A stretch of 64,000 bases of DNA, from positions 52,367 to 116,366 of the forward strand of contig JAIBDZ010000005.1 of NCBI GenBank assembly GCA_024685975.1, given 5' to 3'. The DNA is from Piscirickettsiaceae bacterium. GTDB taxonomy: Bacteria; Pseudomonadota; Gammaproteobacteria; Nitrosococcales; Methylophagaceae. Position 1 is the first letter of the stretch, and every line of letters begins with the position of its first letter. The position numbers and the translations under genes are program-made. Below, one piece after another: positions 20,841 to 31,121 of this stretch. A model generated the notes under the pieces. That model was not told the DNA's origin. It did no database searches and saw only the letters and a list, made by a program, of their open reading frames with translations.

Positions 20841-21409
20841 TATTACCCAAAGTCTATTTAGCATCTACGTCACCACGCCGACGTGAATTATTAGCCCAAA
20901 TCGGTGTCGAATTTGACGTGGTAACCATTGATGTCGATGAATCACATCATGCTGGCGAGACAGCACAAGCCTATGTACAACGGGTTGCTTCAGAAAAAGC
21001 CTTAGCTGGTTGGCGAAATAAGATAGATAAAGAACCGCGCCCAGTGATAGGGGCTGATACTGCCGTTGTGATTGAGGGTCAGGTATTGGGTAAACCACGG
21101 GATGATAATGATGCAAAAGCAATGTTGTCATTGCTATCGGGTCAAACACATCAAGTGATGAGTTGTGTTGCCGTTGTGTCGAACGGTGATGTAACGACGA
21201 AAACGAATATAAGTGAAGTGACATTTTCTACTTTAGATCATGACATGATAGCGTGGTATATTGCGACAGAAGAAGGCAAAGACAAAGCCGGCAGTTATGC
21301 GGTGCAAGGACTTGCTGCAATGTTAATTGAACATATTTCCGGTAGTTATTCCGGCATTATGGGGTTACCCCTACAAGAAACCAGTCAATTGTTATTGCAG
21401 TATCAATAA
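20837..21409 (+). CDS. maf: Maf family nucleotide pyrophosphatase (YhdE type)
   Basis: Hydrolyses non-canonical or excess nucleoside triphosphates (dTTP/UTP in the YhdE branch) to monophosphates. The N-terminal signature LASTSPRRRELL is present, followed by ESHHAGETAQAYVQRVASEKA and VIGADTAVVI with the catalytic aspartate. The start at 20837 overlaps the rlmH stop as ATGA; an in-frame upstream ATG inside rlmH is less likely. Adjacent to rng, an arrangement also seen in E. coli (yhdE-rng-yhdP-tldD). Confidence 0.94.
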   Translation: MILPKVYLASTSPRRRELLAQIGVEFDVVTIDVDESHHAGETAQAYVQRVASEKALAGWRNKIDKEPRPVIGADTAVVIEGQVLGKPRDDNDAKAMLSLLSGQTHQVMSCVAVVSNGDVTTKTNISEVTFSTLDHDMIAWYIATEEGKDKAGSYAVQGLAAMLIEHISGSYSGIMGLPLQETSQLLLQYQ

Positions 21410-21436
21410 TTTCTAGCTAGGAGAGACGGCTAAACT

Positions 21437-22903
21437 ATGAGCAGCGAAATTCTCATTAATGTAACCCCTTGTGAGACAAGGGCGGTGGTCGTCGATAATG
21501 GTGTATTACAAGAAGTCTTCATTGAACGGACAGAATACCGTGGTTTAGTCGGCAATATCTATAAAGGCAAAGTGTGTCGAGTCTTGCCTGGCATGCAAGC
21601 AGCGTTTGTCGAAATAGGCTTAGCAAGAGCCGCCTTCCTACATGCATCAGATATTTCTATTCCAGGTGGCCATACGGGTGATCTGCAAGAAACAGAAGTG
21701 CCGCCGATTGAATCTCTATTACGAGAAGGTCAGGAAATTTTGGTACAAGTTATCAAAGATCCTATGGGCACAAAAGGCGCGAGATTAACGACGCAACTCT
21801 CTGTCTCATCTCGTTATTTGGTATATATGCCCGACACGCAAGGTGTGGGTGTCTCATTAAAAATAGAAGACGAGACGGAAAGAGAGCGACTAAAGGGCGT
21901 ATTGGCATCCCAACTTGAAGAAAACAATGGCGGCTACATTTTAAGAACGGCGGCAGAAGGGGTGACGGAAACAGATTTAGCGGCTGATTTACAGTTCTTA
22001 CATCGCTTGTGGGCAAAGTTGATGGATAGAAAAGCGACAATAAAATGTAGTGAACCATTATATGAAGATTTACCACTAGCCCTAAGATCATTAAGAGATT
22101 TATTTTCTCCAGATATCGAACGCATTCGCATTGATTCTCAGAGCACATTTGATAGTGCGGTGAAGTTTGCTGAAGGGTTTATGCCTGAATGTGTTTTACG
22201 TTTAGAACATTATCAAAGCAATGATCCGTTATTTGACCTATTTGGTGTCGAAGACGAAATTCGAAAAGCCTTAGAGCGAAAAGTTTCTTTGAAGTCAGGT
22301 GGCTATCTGATTTTTGATCAAACAGAAGCCATGACGACTGTTGATGTCAATACTGGCGGTTTTGTCGGCCATAAAAACTTAGAAGAAACCATTTTTAAAA
22401 CCAATCTTGAGGCCGCACGAGCCATTGCAAGGCAATTACGGTTGCGAAACTTGGGCGGTATTATCATCCTCGACTTTATCGATATGGATGAAGAGGAACA
22501 TCGAGAGCAAGTGATTGCGACACTTGAAAAAGCGATGATGTCCGATAGGGCAAGGCATAATATCTGTGGTGTATCAGAGTTAGGTTTAGTCGAAATGACC
22601 CGCAAACGCAGCCGTGAAAGTTTGGGGCATGTATTGTGTGAACCTTGTCCCGCTTGTGATGGTAAAGGTTATGCAAAGAGTATTGAAACAGTGTGTTATG
22701 AGATTTATCGCGAAATTTTACGAGAAGCAAAACAATATGAAACCAGTCGTTTTTTAGTGTTAGCGTCGTTAGATGTTATTGATAAGTTAAGCGATGAAGA
22801 CTCAACTTATGTTGCTGAATTGGAAGAATTTATTGGGAAACCGATTGAGTTTAAACCCGAGCGACAATATGGTCGTGAACAATATAATGTCGTTTTGATG
22901 TGA
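21437..22903 (+). CDS. rng: Ribonuclease G
   Basis: Single-strand-specific endoribonuclease for 16S rRNA 5'-end maturation and mRNA decay. An S1-like RNA-binding domain starts near residue 38 (GNIYKGKVCRVLPGMQAAFVEIG). The DNase-I-like catalytic part carries the metal-binding aspartates in TVDVNTGGFVG and IIILDFIDM. The zinc-link cysteines appear in CEPCPACDGKG. At 488 aa without the long C-terminal scaffold, it is RNase G and not RNase E. A ribosome-binding site (AGGAGA) precedes the start; yhdP follows. Confidence 0.97.
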   Translation: MSSEILINVTPCETRAVVVDNGVLQEVFIERTEYRGLVGNIYKGKVCRVLPGMQAAFVEIGLARAAFLHASDISIPGGHTGDLQETEVPPIESLLREGQEILVQVIKDPMGTKGARLTTQLSVSSRYLVYMPDTQGVGVSLKIEDETERERLKGVLASQLEENNGGYILRTAAEGVTETDLAADLQFLHRLWAKLMDRKATIKCSEPLYEDLPLALRSLRDLFSPDIERIRIDSQSTFDSAVKFAEGFMPECVLRLEHYQSNDPLFDLFGVEDEIRKALERKVSLKSGGYLIFDQTEAMTTVDVNTGGFVGHKNLEETIFKTNLEAARAIARQLRLRNLGGIIILDFIDMDEEEHREQVIATLEKAMMSDRARHNICGVSELGLVEMTRKRSRESLGHVLCEPCPACDGKGYAKSIETVCYEIYREILREAKQYETSRFLVLASLDVIDKLSDEDSTYVAELEEFIGKPIEFKPERQYGREQYNVVLM

Positions 22904-22932
22904 TCTGGACTTAAGATCAGGACGCCACACCG

Positions 22933-25900
22933 ATGACATTAAGCAAAATAACTCCATTGAAAGCGCTATTATTATTTCTAGCTATTGCGTTGGTGAGTGG
23001 AACATATTGGGCTGCAAGCTATATTAACCAACAGCAAGACAAAGTGGCCGAATGGGTCAGTGCGCAGTTAGGTTATCCGGTGGAAATTGGTACTGCTAAG
23101 CTGTCATGGCGTAGTTTGTCTCCGAAGCTTGCCTTAACATCGGTAAAAGTCTTAGGTGAAAAAAACGCGCCGCCATTATTGACATTGCAAGCGTTGTATT
23201 TTGATTTAGACTTTTATGACAGCATACGTTTTGCTGATTTGCGTATTGATAATATTACGATAGAAGGCTTAAAACTTGGCGTCGTCAGGGATGAGTTTGG
23301 TTTGCTTTCCTTACAAGGCTTAAATCAACAAGGTGACTCCACGCCTTTATTTGCTGAATTATTAGTACGGTCTGATAATCTGGACAGTTTTAATTTAGCG
23401 TCAATCACGGTTGATTATATCGATAAAGGTCATCCCGCTTTAACGGGGCGATATCAAGTCAGTCAAGCAATGGTGAAACATGTGTCGACAAAATGGCATG
23501 CTGAGGGACAAATTGGTTTACCCAGCAAATTAGGTCGGCAAGTTCAGTTTGGTGTTGATTGGCTATTAAATACTACTCAACCTGAACTCACCACGTGGCA
23601 ATGGTCAGTTGATGTTGATCAAGCCGTATTAGATTCTTTAAGACCGTATTTAGTCTGGCAACAATTAATGCTCAAACAAGGACGAATAGATCTCGCTTTG
23701 ACAGGAAAAGGGCGAGGTTATGACATGCATACGGCCGATGTCACCTTTGATCTTGAGCAAGGACACCTCTCGCACCAATTAGGTGAGTTTTCTTCTGTCA
23801 TTGTCGAAAAACTATCAGGGCAAGCTCATTGGTTACGTCACGATACGGGTTGGGCGCTTTCAGTGCAGCAGCTTCAATGCCAAATAGAAGACAAGGTCTG
23901 GCCTAAAAGTAGTTTTAGATTTGAACAGTATGCCCAAAGAAGCGTGGTAGAAGGCAGTTTTTTAGATATTCAGAATGTGCTGGATATTGCCAAACTGACG
24001 GGACAATTACCAGCACAAATAATTGGACAAAATCCACAAGGTGAAATAAGCCAATATCGAATTGATTACGATGATGAGCTAGGGTTGCAACAGGCTGAAT
24101 TTGAGTTACGTGATGGCGCCTTAAATCAATGGCAAAGCTACCCTGGCGTAGATAATGTTCACCTAGATGCCAACCTGAAAGACAACATGTTACGGGTGGA
24201 TGTTTTGAGTAATAATGTCACCTTATATCCAGGCCAAGCTTTAGATGAGCCGCTATTTTTTGATGCGATTGCAGGGAAAGTGACGGTTGAGCGCAAGCAA
24301 GATAATGCGTGGGTAGTGATCTCGCAAGATGTCATCGTAACCAATCCAGATTTGACGGTTAAAGTCGATGGCAATAGCCGGATTTCACCTACCGGCGAGA
24401 TCAACAATGATGTCACGATTAAAGTCGCTGATGTCAGTATGGCCCGTTGGAAAAGTTATGTGCCGCAAGCTGGTCTCCATGCTGATTTCAAGAAATGGTC
24501 CGATGAGGCTTTTCATGCCGGAACGATTACCCAAGGAGACATCACGCTAAAGGGTGACTTAGCCGCTTTCCCTTACCAAACCGATGCAGATAAACAACGC
24601 GGCAGTTTTGATATGTCCATGCAAGTCGAAGGAGTGCATTTACATTATGCAGACCATTGGCCTGATTTATTTGATATAAAAGGTGTAGTAAGCGGGCAAG
24701 GGCATAATTTAGTCATACAAAGTCAACAAGCCAATATTGCCGGGTTTAATGTGCAAGACGTGCGTGTTGATATTGACCATTTGCTTGAACATAATCCGAT
24801 ATTAACGGCAAAAGGCCGACTATTAGGTTCGACACAACAAGCGGTTAATTTTTTACAAAATAGCCCACTTAATCAACGATTTGGTTCGGTTGCAACACAA
24901 ATGGCTGCAAAAGGGCAAAGCCAATTGAATTTGTTATTAACCGTGCCATTAACCCATAGCATTGATACCGATGTGGCCGGAGATATTCGGTTTATGAATA
25001 GTGTGCTTTACCCAAAAGCCATGCCTGAGTTGGCATTAAAGCAAGTCAACGGCACTTTGCAATTTAATAATCAAGGCGTTTCAGCAAAACAAATTCAAGC
25101 TCAATGGTTAGCAAATCCTATCATGGTCGATGTTGTACCGAAGGAAAACAATACGGTCATTGAAGCAAAAACGCGCACAGCCATCAGTCAATTACGACAA
25201 CAATGGCCTGATATTCCCAGTTTTATGCAAGGTACGATGGATTACCAAGTTGATGTGAGTGTTTCTGAGCGGCAATTAGGGGATTTTTATATCGATGTCG
25301 CGCTGACTTCCGCCTTACAAGGCGTTGAGGTAGATCTTCCCGCACCATTCGGTAAAACAGCAACTCAATCAATGGCCAGCAAATTAGTGTTTAATCAAAG
25401 CCAACGCCAGCCTTTTTACCAATTAAGTTATGGCGAACAACAGATCGTTGCTAAACCGAATCAAGATGAGGTGTTTTCTTTTGAAAACGGCAGTGTGCAA
25501 TTGGCCTTATCGGCAGTGGATTTGGCGGCTTGGCAACAATGGACGCAACAATCAACGTCAACGACTCGTGCGCCATCATTGCAAGAAATCGATTTAAAAG
25601 TACAAAAGTTAACAGGGTTTGATCAAGCTTGGTCTGATGTTGCTATTCATGCTTTATCTGACGCCAAGCAATGGCAGGTTTCACTGACAAGCCCCACTAT
25701 GTCAGGCCAAATTGATATACCGAAAGATTGGCAACAAGGTGTGTTGAAAGTGCGTTTGGATAAATTAGCCTTACGTTCCGCACAAAATGGAAAAACATCA
25801 ACAATCTCATCGAGCAAGCAAGCATTATGGCCTGCGATGGATGTGATGATTGAGCAATTATCCTTCGACGATTTATTTTTAGGCAAAGCAACCTTGTATG

Positions 25901-26664
25901 CACATGTCGATGATAATCAATGGTCGCTGGATAAAGCACAATTGCAATCACCGTCGTATTTAACAGAGATAACAGGCCATTGGCAACAATCGACACAAAG
26001 TGAACGATCCTCAATGATTGTGAAAGCGACCAGTCCCGATATGGCAGGATTATTAAAACAACTTAACTATCAACCTATTATCATGGCGGCGGATTCAGAA
26101 TTGACTGCGTCTGTGTCATGGCCTGGTTCCCCTGTTGATTTTGCAAAAGAAGCCTTAACAGGACAATTAAAATTCAACTTGAGAAAAGGTAAATTAAATC
26201 AAGTCGAACCTGGTGCTGCTGGCAGGGTATTTGGGTTGATGAGTATTACGGCGATTCCTCGGCGTTTATCGCTTGATTTTAGTGAGCTATTTGGGAAAGG
26301 GTTGAATTTCAGTGTCTTACAAGGCCAATTTGATATTGCGAATGGACAGGCTAATGTCGACCAGTTAAACCTTCGCGGAGAAGCTGCCAATATTGACATG
26401 ACAGGCAGTATTGATCTGGCTCGTGAAAATTATGATCAAATTGTCAAAGTCACGCCAAATGTTTCATCAACATTACCGTTAGCGGGTGCTGTAGCTGGTG
26501 GCCCTGTCGGTCTTGGGGTAGGAGCGGCCATATTTTTAGCAGATAAAATTGCTGGCAAATTATTTGATAAAAATATTGTTAATATGGTGAGTTATACCTA
26601 TCGCTTGACGGGAAGTTGGCAAGAGCCAGAACTGCATGTTGTTGGGCCGACATTAGCACAATAG
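22933..26664 (+). CDS. yhdP: YhdP family AsmA-like phospholipid transport protein
   Basis: Very long (1243 aa) periplasmic bridge protein anchored by one N-terminal helix (about residues 9-28). YhdP, TamB and YdbH are AsmA-like proteins that carry phospholipids from inner to outer membrane. The sequence is mostly repeating beta-strands, as expected for a groove-shaped protein. The final part has the conserved RVFGLMSITAIPRRLSLDF and PLAGAVAGGPVGLGVGAA blocks of the DUF3971/AsmA-C region. Position between rng and tldD matches E. coli. A short inverted repeat (TGATCT/AGATCA) lies in the 29-base gap from rng. Confidence 0.93.
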   Translation: MTLSKITPLKALLLFLAIALVSGTYWAASYINQQQDKVAEWVSAQLGYPVEIGTAKLSWRSLSPKLALTSVKVLGEKNAPPLLTLQALYFDLDFYDSIRFADLRIDNITIEGLKLGVVRDEFGLLSLQGLNQQGDSTPLFAELLVRSDNLDSFNLASITVDYIDKGHPALTGRYQVSQAMVKHVSTKWHAEGQIGLPSKLGRQVQFGVDWLLNTTQPELTTWQWSVDVDQAVLDSLRPYLVWQQLMLKQGRIDLALTGKGRGYDMHTADVTFDLEQGHLSHQLGEFSSVIVEKLSGQAHWLRHDTGWALSVQQLQCQIEDKVWPKSSFRFEQYAQRSVVEGSFLDIQNVLDIAKLTGQLPAQIIGQNPQGEISQYRIDYDDELGLQQAEFELRDGALNQWQSYPGVDNVHLDANLKDNMLRVDVLSNNVTLYPGQALDEPLFFDAIAGKVTVERKQDNAWVVISQDVIVTNPDLTVKVDGNSRISPTGEINNDVTIKVADVSMARWKSYVPQAGLHADFKKWSDEAFHAGTITQGDITLKGDLAAFPYQTDADKQRGSFDMSMQVEGVHLHYADHWPDLFDIKGVVSGQGHNLVIQSQQANIAGFNVQDVRVDIDHLLEHNPILTAKGRLLGSTQQAVNFLQNSPLNQRFGSVATQMAAKGQSQLNLLLTVPLTHSIDTDVAGDIRFMNSVLYPKAMPELALKQVNGTLQFNNQGVSAKQIQAQWLANPIMVDVVPKENNTVIEAKTRTAISQLRQQWPDIPSFMQGTMDYQVDVSVSERQLGDFYIDVALTSALQGVEVDLPAPFGKTATQSMASKLVFNQSQRQPFYQLSYGEQQIVAKPNQDEVFSFENGSVQLALSAVDLAAWQQWTQQSTSTTRAPSLQEIDLKVQKLTGFDQAWSDVAIHALSDAKQWQVSLTSPTMSGQIDIPKDWQQGVLKVRLDKLALRSAQNGKTSTISSSKQALWPAMDVMIEQLSFDDLFLGKATLYAHVDDNQWSLDKAQLQSPSYLTEITGHWQQSTQSERSSMIVKATSPDMAGLLKQLNYQPIIMAADSELTASVSWPGSPVDFAKEALTGQLKFNLRKGKLNQVEPGAAGRVFGLMSITAIPRRLSLDFSELFGKGLNFSVLQGQFDIANGQANVDQLNLRGEAANIDMTGSIDLARENYDQIVKVTPNVSSTLPLAGAVAGGPVGLGVGAAIFLADKIAGKLFDKNIVNMVSYTYRLTGSWQEPELHVVGPTLAQ

Positions 26665-26729
26665 TCAGAAGAGATAATCAGGAACTCTGTTATCATATAG
26701 GACTGATTTAATAGACAGACTGTACCCTT

Positions 26730-28169
26730 ATGATTGATTACGACCAACAAGTGACCGAATTACTACTGAGCCGAAACGGCTTAGCAGAAACGGATCTAGA
26801 GCAGGCTTTAGCAACGGCGATGGGCGCTGGTGTTGATTATGCCGATTTATATTTTCAACAAGCCAGACAAGAAAGCTGGGTGTTAGAAGATGGCATCATC
26901 AAAGAAGGTGGCTATTATATTGAGCAAGGTGTTGGCGTGCGCTCATGTAGTGGTGAAAAAACAGGGTTTGCGTATTCAGATGACCTTATTGTTCCTGCAC
27001 TCAATAGTGCTGCCAAAGCTGCTAGCGCAATTTCAAGACAAGGGCAAAATGGCCAAGTCAAAGCATGGTCACGCACACAAACTCCCCAGTTATACGGTAG
27101 TTCTGACCCACTGAATAGTTTAACGGTTGACCAAAAGCTCGCTTTATTAACCCAAGCAGATCAAGCGGCTAGAGCCGCCGATCCTCGTGTAACACAAGTC
27201 AATGCCAGCTTAGTAGGAGAATTAGACACTGTTTTAATTGCGGCGAGTGACGGTACATGGGCGACAGATATTAGACCGCTTATCAGAATGAGTGTCAGTG
27301 TCATTGTAGAAGAAAATGGACGACGTGAAAGAGGCAGTGCCGGTGGCGGTCGCCGTCTAGATTATCGTTATTTTCAAGATGATGATATGGCAACAGAATA
27401 TGCCAATGAAGCCGTCAGACAAGCCATTGTCAATTTAGATGCCATTGATGCACCTGCGGGCAATATGACGGTGGTATTGGCCTCAGGTTGGCCTGGTGTT
27501 TTACTCCATGAAGCCGTTGGCCATGGTTTAGAAGGTGACTTTAACCGACGGGGTAGTTCTGCATTTTCAGGTCGCATTGGGGAACAAGTCGCATCGCCAT
27601 TATGTACGGTTGTGGATGATGGCACATTGGCTGACCGCAGGGGATCATTGACGATAGATGATGAAGGCGAGCCAACGCAATACACGACATTAATTGAAAA
27701 CGGTAAATTAACGGGCTATATGCAAGACAAACATAATGCCAGTTTAATGGGGACTAAAAGTACCGGTAATGGCCGCCGTGAGTCATATGCACATTTACCG
27801 ATGCCAAGAATGACCAATACTTACATGTTGCCAGGTGAGCATAAACCAGAAGAAGTCATTGCGTCAGTTGAAAAAGGCTTATATGCCGTCAACTTTGGTG
27901 GCGGTCAAGTGGATATTACTTCCGGTAAGTTTGTGTTCTCCACGAGTGAGGTCTACCTCATCGAAAAAGGTAAAGTCACGCAACCAGTCAAAGGCGCGAC
28001 GTTAATTGGTAATGGACCAGAAGTAATGGGTAGAATCAGTATGGTTGCCGATGATTTGGCGCTTGATAGTGGGGTAGGTAACTGTGGTAAAGATGGACAA
28101 ACTGTGCCTGTTGGTGTCGGTCAACCGACATTGAAAATTGACGGCTTAACAGTAGGCGGGACAGCATAA
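26730..28169 (+). CDS. tldD: Metalloprotease TldD
   Basis: Zinc protease subunit that works with TldE/PmbA to trim unfolded peptides and mature some RiPP peptides. The zinc motif HEAVGH is at residues 260-265, followed by the GLEGD segment containing the third ligand region. The N-terminal [26 protein letters not shown] and the C-terminal [22 protein letters not shown] are family hallmarks. At 479 aa it is complete. pmbA is not in the window. Its stop overlaps the next ATG by one base (TAATG), linking it to the PP-loop gene. Confidence 0.96.
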   Translation: MIDYDQQVTELLLSRNGLAETDLEQALATAMGAGVDYADLYFQQARQESWVLEDGIIKEGGYYIEQGVGVRSCSGEKTGFAYSDDLIVPALNSAAKAASAISRQGQNGQVKAWSRTQTPQLYGSSDPLNSLTVDQKLALLTQADQAARAADPRVTQVNASLVGELDTVLIAASDGTWATDIRPLIRMSVSVIVEENGRRERGSAGGGRRLDYRYFQDDDMATEYANEAVRQAIVNLDAIDAPAGNMTVVLASGWPGVLLHEAVGHGLEGDFNRRGSSAFSGRIGEQVASPLCTVVDDGTLADRRGSLTIDDEGEPTQYTTLIENGKLTGYMQDKHNASLMGTKSTGNGRRESYAHLPMPRMTNTYMLPGEHKPEEVIASVEKGLYAVNFGGGQVDITSGKFVFSTSEVYLIEKGKVTQPVKGATLIGNGPEVMGRISMVADDLALDSGVGNCGKDGQTVPVGVGQPTLKIDGLTVGGTA

Positions 28170-29218
28170 TGGCACAACATAAAGCAGTTGCCTTGATTTC
28201 TGGTGGTCTTGATTCAATGCTGGCGGTAAAAGTATTGCAAGAGCAAGGCATTGAAGTTGAAGGCATTAATTTTTATACCGGCTTTTGTGTTGAAGGGCAT
28301 ACCCATGCCATTCGCAATAGCGATAAAGACAAACAAAAACGGAATAACGCCTTATGGGTGGCAGAGCAATTAGGTATTAAATTACATATTGTTGATGTCA
28401 TCGAAGAATATAAAGACGTCTTACTTAATCCTAAGCATGGTTATGGCGCTAATATGAACCCCTGCTTGGACTGTAAAATTTTTATGGTCAATAAAGCCGT
28501 GGAATGGGTAAAAGAGAACCGTAAAGATGGCTTTGATTTCATCATTACAGGTGAAGTCATTGGGCAAAGACCAATGTCACAACGGAAACAAACCATGCCG
28601 ATTGTTGCTGAAGAATCTGGTGCGGATGATCTTTTATTAAGGCCGTTATGTGCTAAAAATCTTCCACCGACAAAACCTGAATTAGAAGGGTGGGTCGACA
28701 GAGAAAAACTATATGATTTCAGTGGGCGTACGCGTAAGCCTCAAATGGCTTTAGCTGAAAAATATGGTTTTGTTGATTATGCTTCTCCAGCTGGCGGCTG
28801 TTGTTTCTTGACCGATAAAAACTATTCGGACAAATTGGTCGACTTATGGAATGGGCGTGGTAGCCGTGAGTATGAGATGGATGACATTATGCTGCTGAAA
28901 GTAGGCCGTCATATTCGTCCTGCTGCGCATTATAAATTGATCATCGCGCGTGATGCCGGTGAAAGCCAATATCTAGAAGGTTACCGCAAACAATTTATCT
29001 CATTACAAGCGACCAGCCATAACGGGCCTTTAGCTTTAATTGATGGCAATGCCAGTGAAGACGATTATGAGCAAGCAGCACGCATTGTGGCGAGATATGG
29101 TCAAGGTAGAGACGCTGAGCAAGTTGATATTGCATTAGGCTTACCGGGAAAAGAAGACTTAACCCTTCAAATAAAACCGTATGAAAAAGCACAAGTATTA
29201 GAGGCGTGGCATGTATGA
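28169..29218 (+). CDS. PP-loop ATP pyrophosphatase, predicted tRNA thiolation enzyme
   Basis: 349 aa, often annotated as a tRNA 2-thiouridylase or methyltransferase-like protein. The adenylation PP-loop SGGLDS is at residues 11-16. Paired cysteines follow in NPCLDCKIF (about 98-101) and in PAGGCCFL (about 210-212), as in sulfur-inserting enzymes. The GEVIGQRPMSQ motif is typical of this subgroup. The C-terminal part (about 215-349) resembles an NFACT-R/DUF814-like RNA-binding module. The ATGA overlap with a TusA-like sulfur carrier strongly suggests that persulfide sulfur is delivered to this enzyme; the tRNA target is not known. It is distinct from MnmA and ThiI. Confidence 0.82.
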   Translation: MAQHKAVALISGGLDSMLAVKVLQEQGIEVEGINFYTGFCVEGHTHAIRNSDKDKQKRNNALWVAEQLGIKLHIVDVIEEYKDVLLNPKHGYGANMNPCLDCKIFMVNKAVEWVKENRKDGFDFIITGEVIGQRPMSQRKQTMPIVAEESGADDLLLRPLCAKNLPPTKPELEGWVDREKLYDFSGRTRKPQMALAEKYGFVDYASPAGGCCFLTDKNYSDKLVDLWNGRGSREYEMDDIMLLKVGRHIRPAAHYKLIIARDAGESQYLEGYRKQFISLQATSHNGPLALIDGNASEDDYEQAARIVARYGQGRDAEQVDIALGLPGKEDLTLQIKPYEKAQVLEAWHV

Positions 29219-29442
29219 GTCAGCATGAATTAGATGCACGCAGGATGCTCTGCCCAATGCCTGTCATCAAAACACAAAATAAAATAAAAGAGCTTACAGT
29301 TGGTGATATATTAACTGTCATCTGCACAGACCCAGGTGCGCTAAGTGATATTCCTGCTTGGGCAAGAATTAATGGTCATGAGATTGTTGAGACCAAAGAG
29401 CATGATGGCGAAGTCATGATTGCGGTCAAAGTAAATAGTTAG
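29215..29442 (+). CDS. TusA-like sulfur carrier protein
   Basis: Small (75 aa) sulfurtransferase. The persulfide cysteine is in the hallmark CPMP motif (C13 when started at ATG 29215). The typical (L)DARRMLCPMPVIKT start and the late GHEI region match the TusA/SirA family. I choose ATG 29215, which shares ATGA with the stop of the PP-loop gene; an in-frame ATG at 29206 would add three residues. In other bacteria TusA proteins pass sulfur for tRNA 2-thiouridine, molybdenum cofactor or sulfur oxidation. The gene context points to tRNA thiolation here. Confidence 0.9.
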   Translation: MSQHELDARRMLCPMPVIKTQNKIKELTVGDILTVICTDPGALSDIPAWARINGHEIVETKEHDGEVMIAVKVNS

Positions 29443-29470
29443 GGCGAAAATGGTGCGAACGTCTATATTG

Positions 29471-29487
29471 CGCACCAAAAAGGTGCG
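29471..29487. promoter_or_regulatory. NtrC binding site upstream of glnA
   Basis: Perfect 17-bp palindrome CGCACC-AAAAA-GGTGCG, matching the NtrC consensus TGCACC-N5-GGTGCA. It lies about 65 bases upstream of the sigma-54 promoter. A further half-site (TGGTGCG) lies at 29451-29457. Confidence 0.85.
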
Positions 29488-29537
29488 TTTCAGACGTTGT
29501 GAAATGATTAAGTGATTGATTTCACAGAAATTGAAAG

Positions 29538-29553
29538 TTGGCCCAGATTATGC
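29538..29553 (+). promoter_or_regulatory. Sigma-54 promoter of glnA
   Basis: TTGGCCC-N-rich-ATGC with the invariant GG (29540-29541) and GC (29552-29553) at the required 10-base spacing. The expected transcription start is near 29564. Combined with the NtrC palindrome upstream, this is a classic nitrogen-regulated promoter layout. Confidence 0.75.
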
Positions 29554-29622
29554 TGTTTAGATCGCACTATGGGCTTGCCCTTAAGTTAAGACACACTATA
29601 TTAATAAATTGGAGAGAATTGA

Positions 29623-31032
29623 ATGTCAGTCGAAAATGTACTTCAGATGCTGAAAGATGAAGAGGTCAAATTTGTTGATCTCCGTTTTACTGATACCCGC
29701 GGTAAAGAACAACATGTTTCATATCCGGCGCATGCTATCGATGAAGATACCTTTACAGAAGGTACTATGTTTGATGGATCGTCAGTGGCGGGTTGGAAAG
29801 GAATTAATGAGTCTGACATGATTTTAATGCCTGACGCTGATTCTGCTTTTATTGACCCTTTCATGGATGACACTACATTAGTTGTCACCTGTGACATCAT
29901 TGAACCTGCAACAATGCAAGGTTATGAACGTGATCCACGCTCTGTAGCAAAACGTGCAGAAACGTATATGCAATCAACAGGTATTGCTGATACTGCTTTC
30001 TTTGGCCCTGAAAATGAGTTTTTCTTATTTGACAGTGTCACATGGGGCTCGTCAATGGCTGGTTCGCATTACAAAATTGACTCTGAAGAAGCGGCTTGGA
30101 ATGCTGAGAAAGAGTACAGTGATGGTAATATGGGTCACCGCCCTGGCGTCAAAGGTGGTTACTTCCCTGTACCGCCAGTCGACTCATTACACGATATTCG
30201 TTCAGCAATGTGTTTAACACTGGAAGAAGTCGGTCAAACAACTGAAGTACATCACCATGAAGTCGCGACAGCGGGCCAATGTGAACTAGGGGTTAAATTT
30301 AACACACTAGTCAAAAAAGGTGATGAAGTTCAACAGCTTAAATATGTTATCCATAATATTGCTGCAGCATATGGCAAAACAGCGACTTTCATGCCTAAAC
30401 CACTTGTGGGTGATAATGGTAATGGGATGCACGTTCACATGTCATTAGCGAAAGACGGAGATAACCTCTTTACCGGTAACTTGTACGGCGGTTTATCTGA
30501 AACAGCTTTATTCTATATTGGTGGTGTCATTAAACATGCTAAAGCATTAAATGCATTCACTAACTCTAGTACCAACAGCTACAAACGTTTAGTCCCTGGT
30601 TTTGAAGCGCCTGTTATGTTGGCTTACTCAGCACGTAACCGTTCTGCATCAATTCGTATTCCTTTCTGTAGTAATCCTAAAGGCCGTCGTATTGAAGTCC
30701 GTTTCCCAGATTCAACAGCTAACCCTTACTTAGCTTTTGCTGCTTTGTTAATGGCTGGCCTTGATGGCATCAAAAACAAAATCCATCCTGGTGATGCAAT
30801 GGATAAAGATTTGTACGACTTGCCACCAGAAGAAGAAGCTCAAATCCCACAAGTATGTTATTCATTTGATGAAGCATTAGCCGCATTAGATTCTGATCGT
30901 GCTTTCTTAACAGAAGGCGGCGTATTCACTGATGACATGATTGATGGATTCCTTGAGTTGAAATCAGAAGAAATTGCTCGTTTACGGATGGAAACACATC
31001 CTGCAGAATTCGATATGTACTACAGCGTTTAA
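29623..31032 (+). CDS. glnA: Type I glutamine synthetase
   Basis: Forms glutamine from glutamate, ammonia and ATP in a cytosolic dodecamer. The 469-aa protein has the GS-I signatures [17 protein letters not shown], the ATP-binding region [17 protein letters not shown] and the late [24 protein letters not shown]. The adenylylation site is present as Tyr398 in [10 protein letters not shown] (Tyr397 after Met removal), so activity should be controlled by GlnE. Expression is predicted to be from the NtrC-activated sigma-54 promoter upstream. A strong terminator follows the stop. Confidence 0.98.
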   Translation: MSVENVLQMLKDEEVKFVDLRFTDTRGKEQHVSYPAHAIDEDTFTEGTMFDGSSVAGWKGINESDMILMPDADSAFIDPFMDDTTLVVTCDIIEPATMQGYERDPRSVAKRAETYMQSTGIADTAFFGPENEFFLFDSVTWGSSMAGSHYKIDSEEAAWNAEKEYSDGNMGHRPGVKGGYFPVPPVDSLHDIRSAMCLTLEEVGQTTEVHHHEVATAGQCELGVKFNTLVKKGDEVQQLKYVIHNIAAAYGKTATFMPKPLVGDNGNGMHVHMSLAKDGDNLFTGNLYGGLSETALFYIGGVIKHAKALNAFTNSSTNSYKRLVPGFEAPVMLAYSARNRSASIRIPFCSNPKGRRIEVRFPDSTANPYLAFAALLMAGLDGIKNKIHPGDAMDKDLYDLPPEEEAQIPQVCYSFDEALAALDSDRAFLTEGGVFTDDMIDGFLELKSEEIARLRMETHPAEFDMYYSV

Positions 31033-31053
31033 TCGTTAAAGAACACTATCGAC

Positions 31054-31086
31054 AAAAAACGCCTCCATTTATGGGGGCGTTTTTTT
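31054..31086 (+). terminator. Rho-independent terminator after glnA
   Basis: Stem AAAAAACGCC-T-CC pairing with GG-G-GGCGTTTTTT around a 6-base loop, followed by the T-run. It separates glnA from the DUF4124 gene and ntrBC. Confidence 0.93.
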
Positions 31087-31121
31087 ATGTCTAGGGCTTG
31101 CAAGCGATCATAAGCTGACCT

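Noticed and set aside
22904..22932. TGATCT/AGATCA dyad after rng as a terminator
   Set aside because: No T-run follows and yhdP is likely in the same operon.
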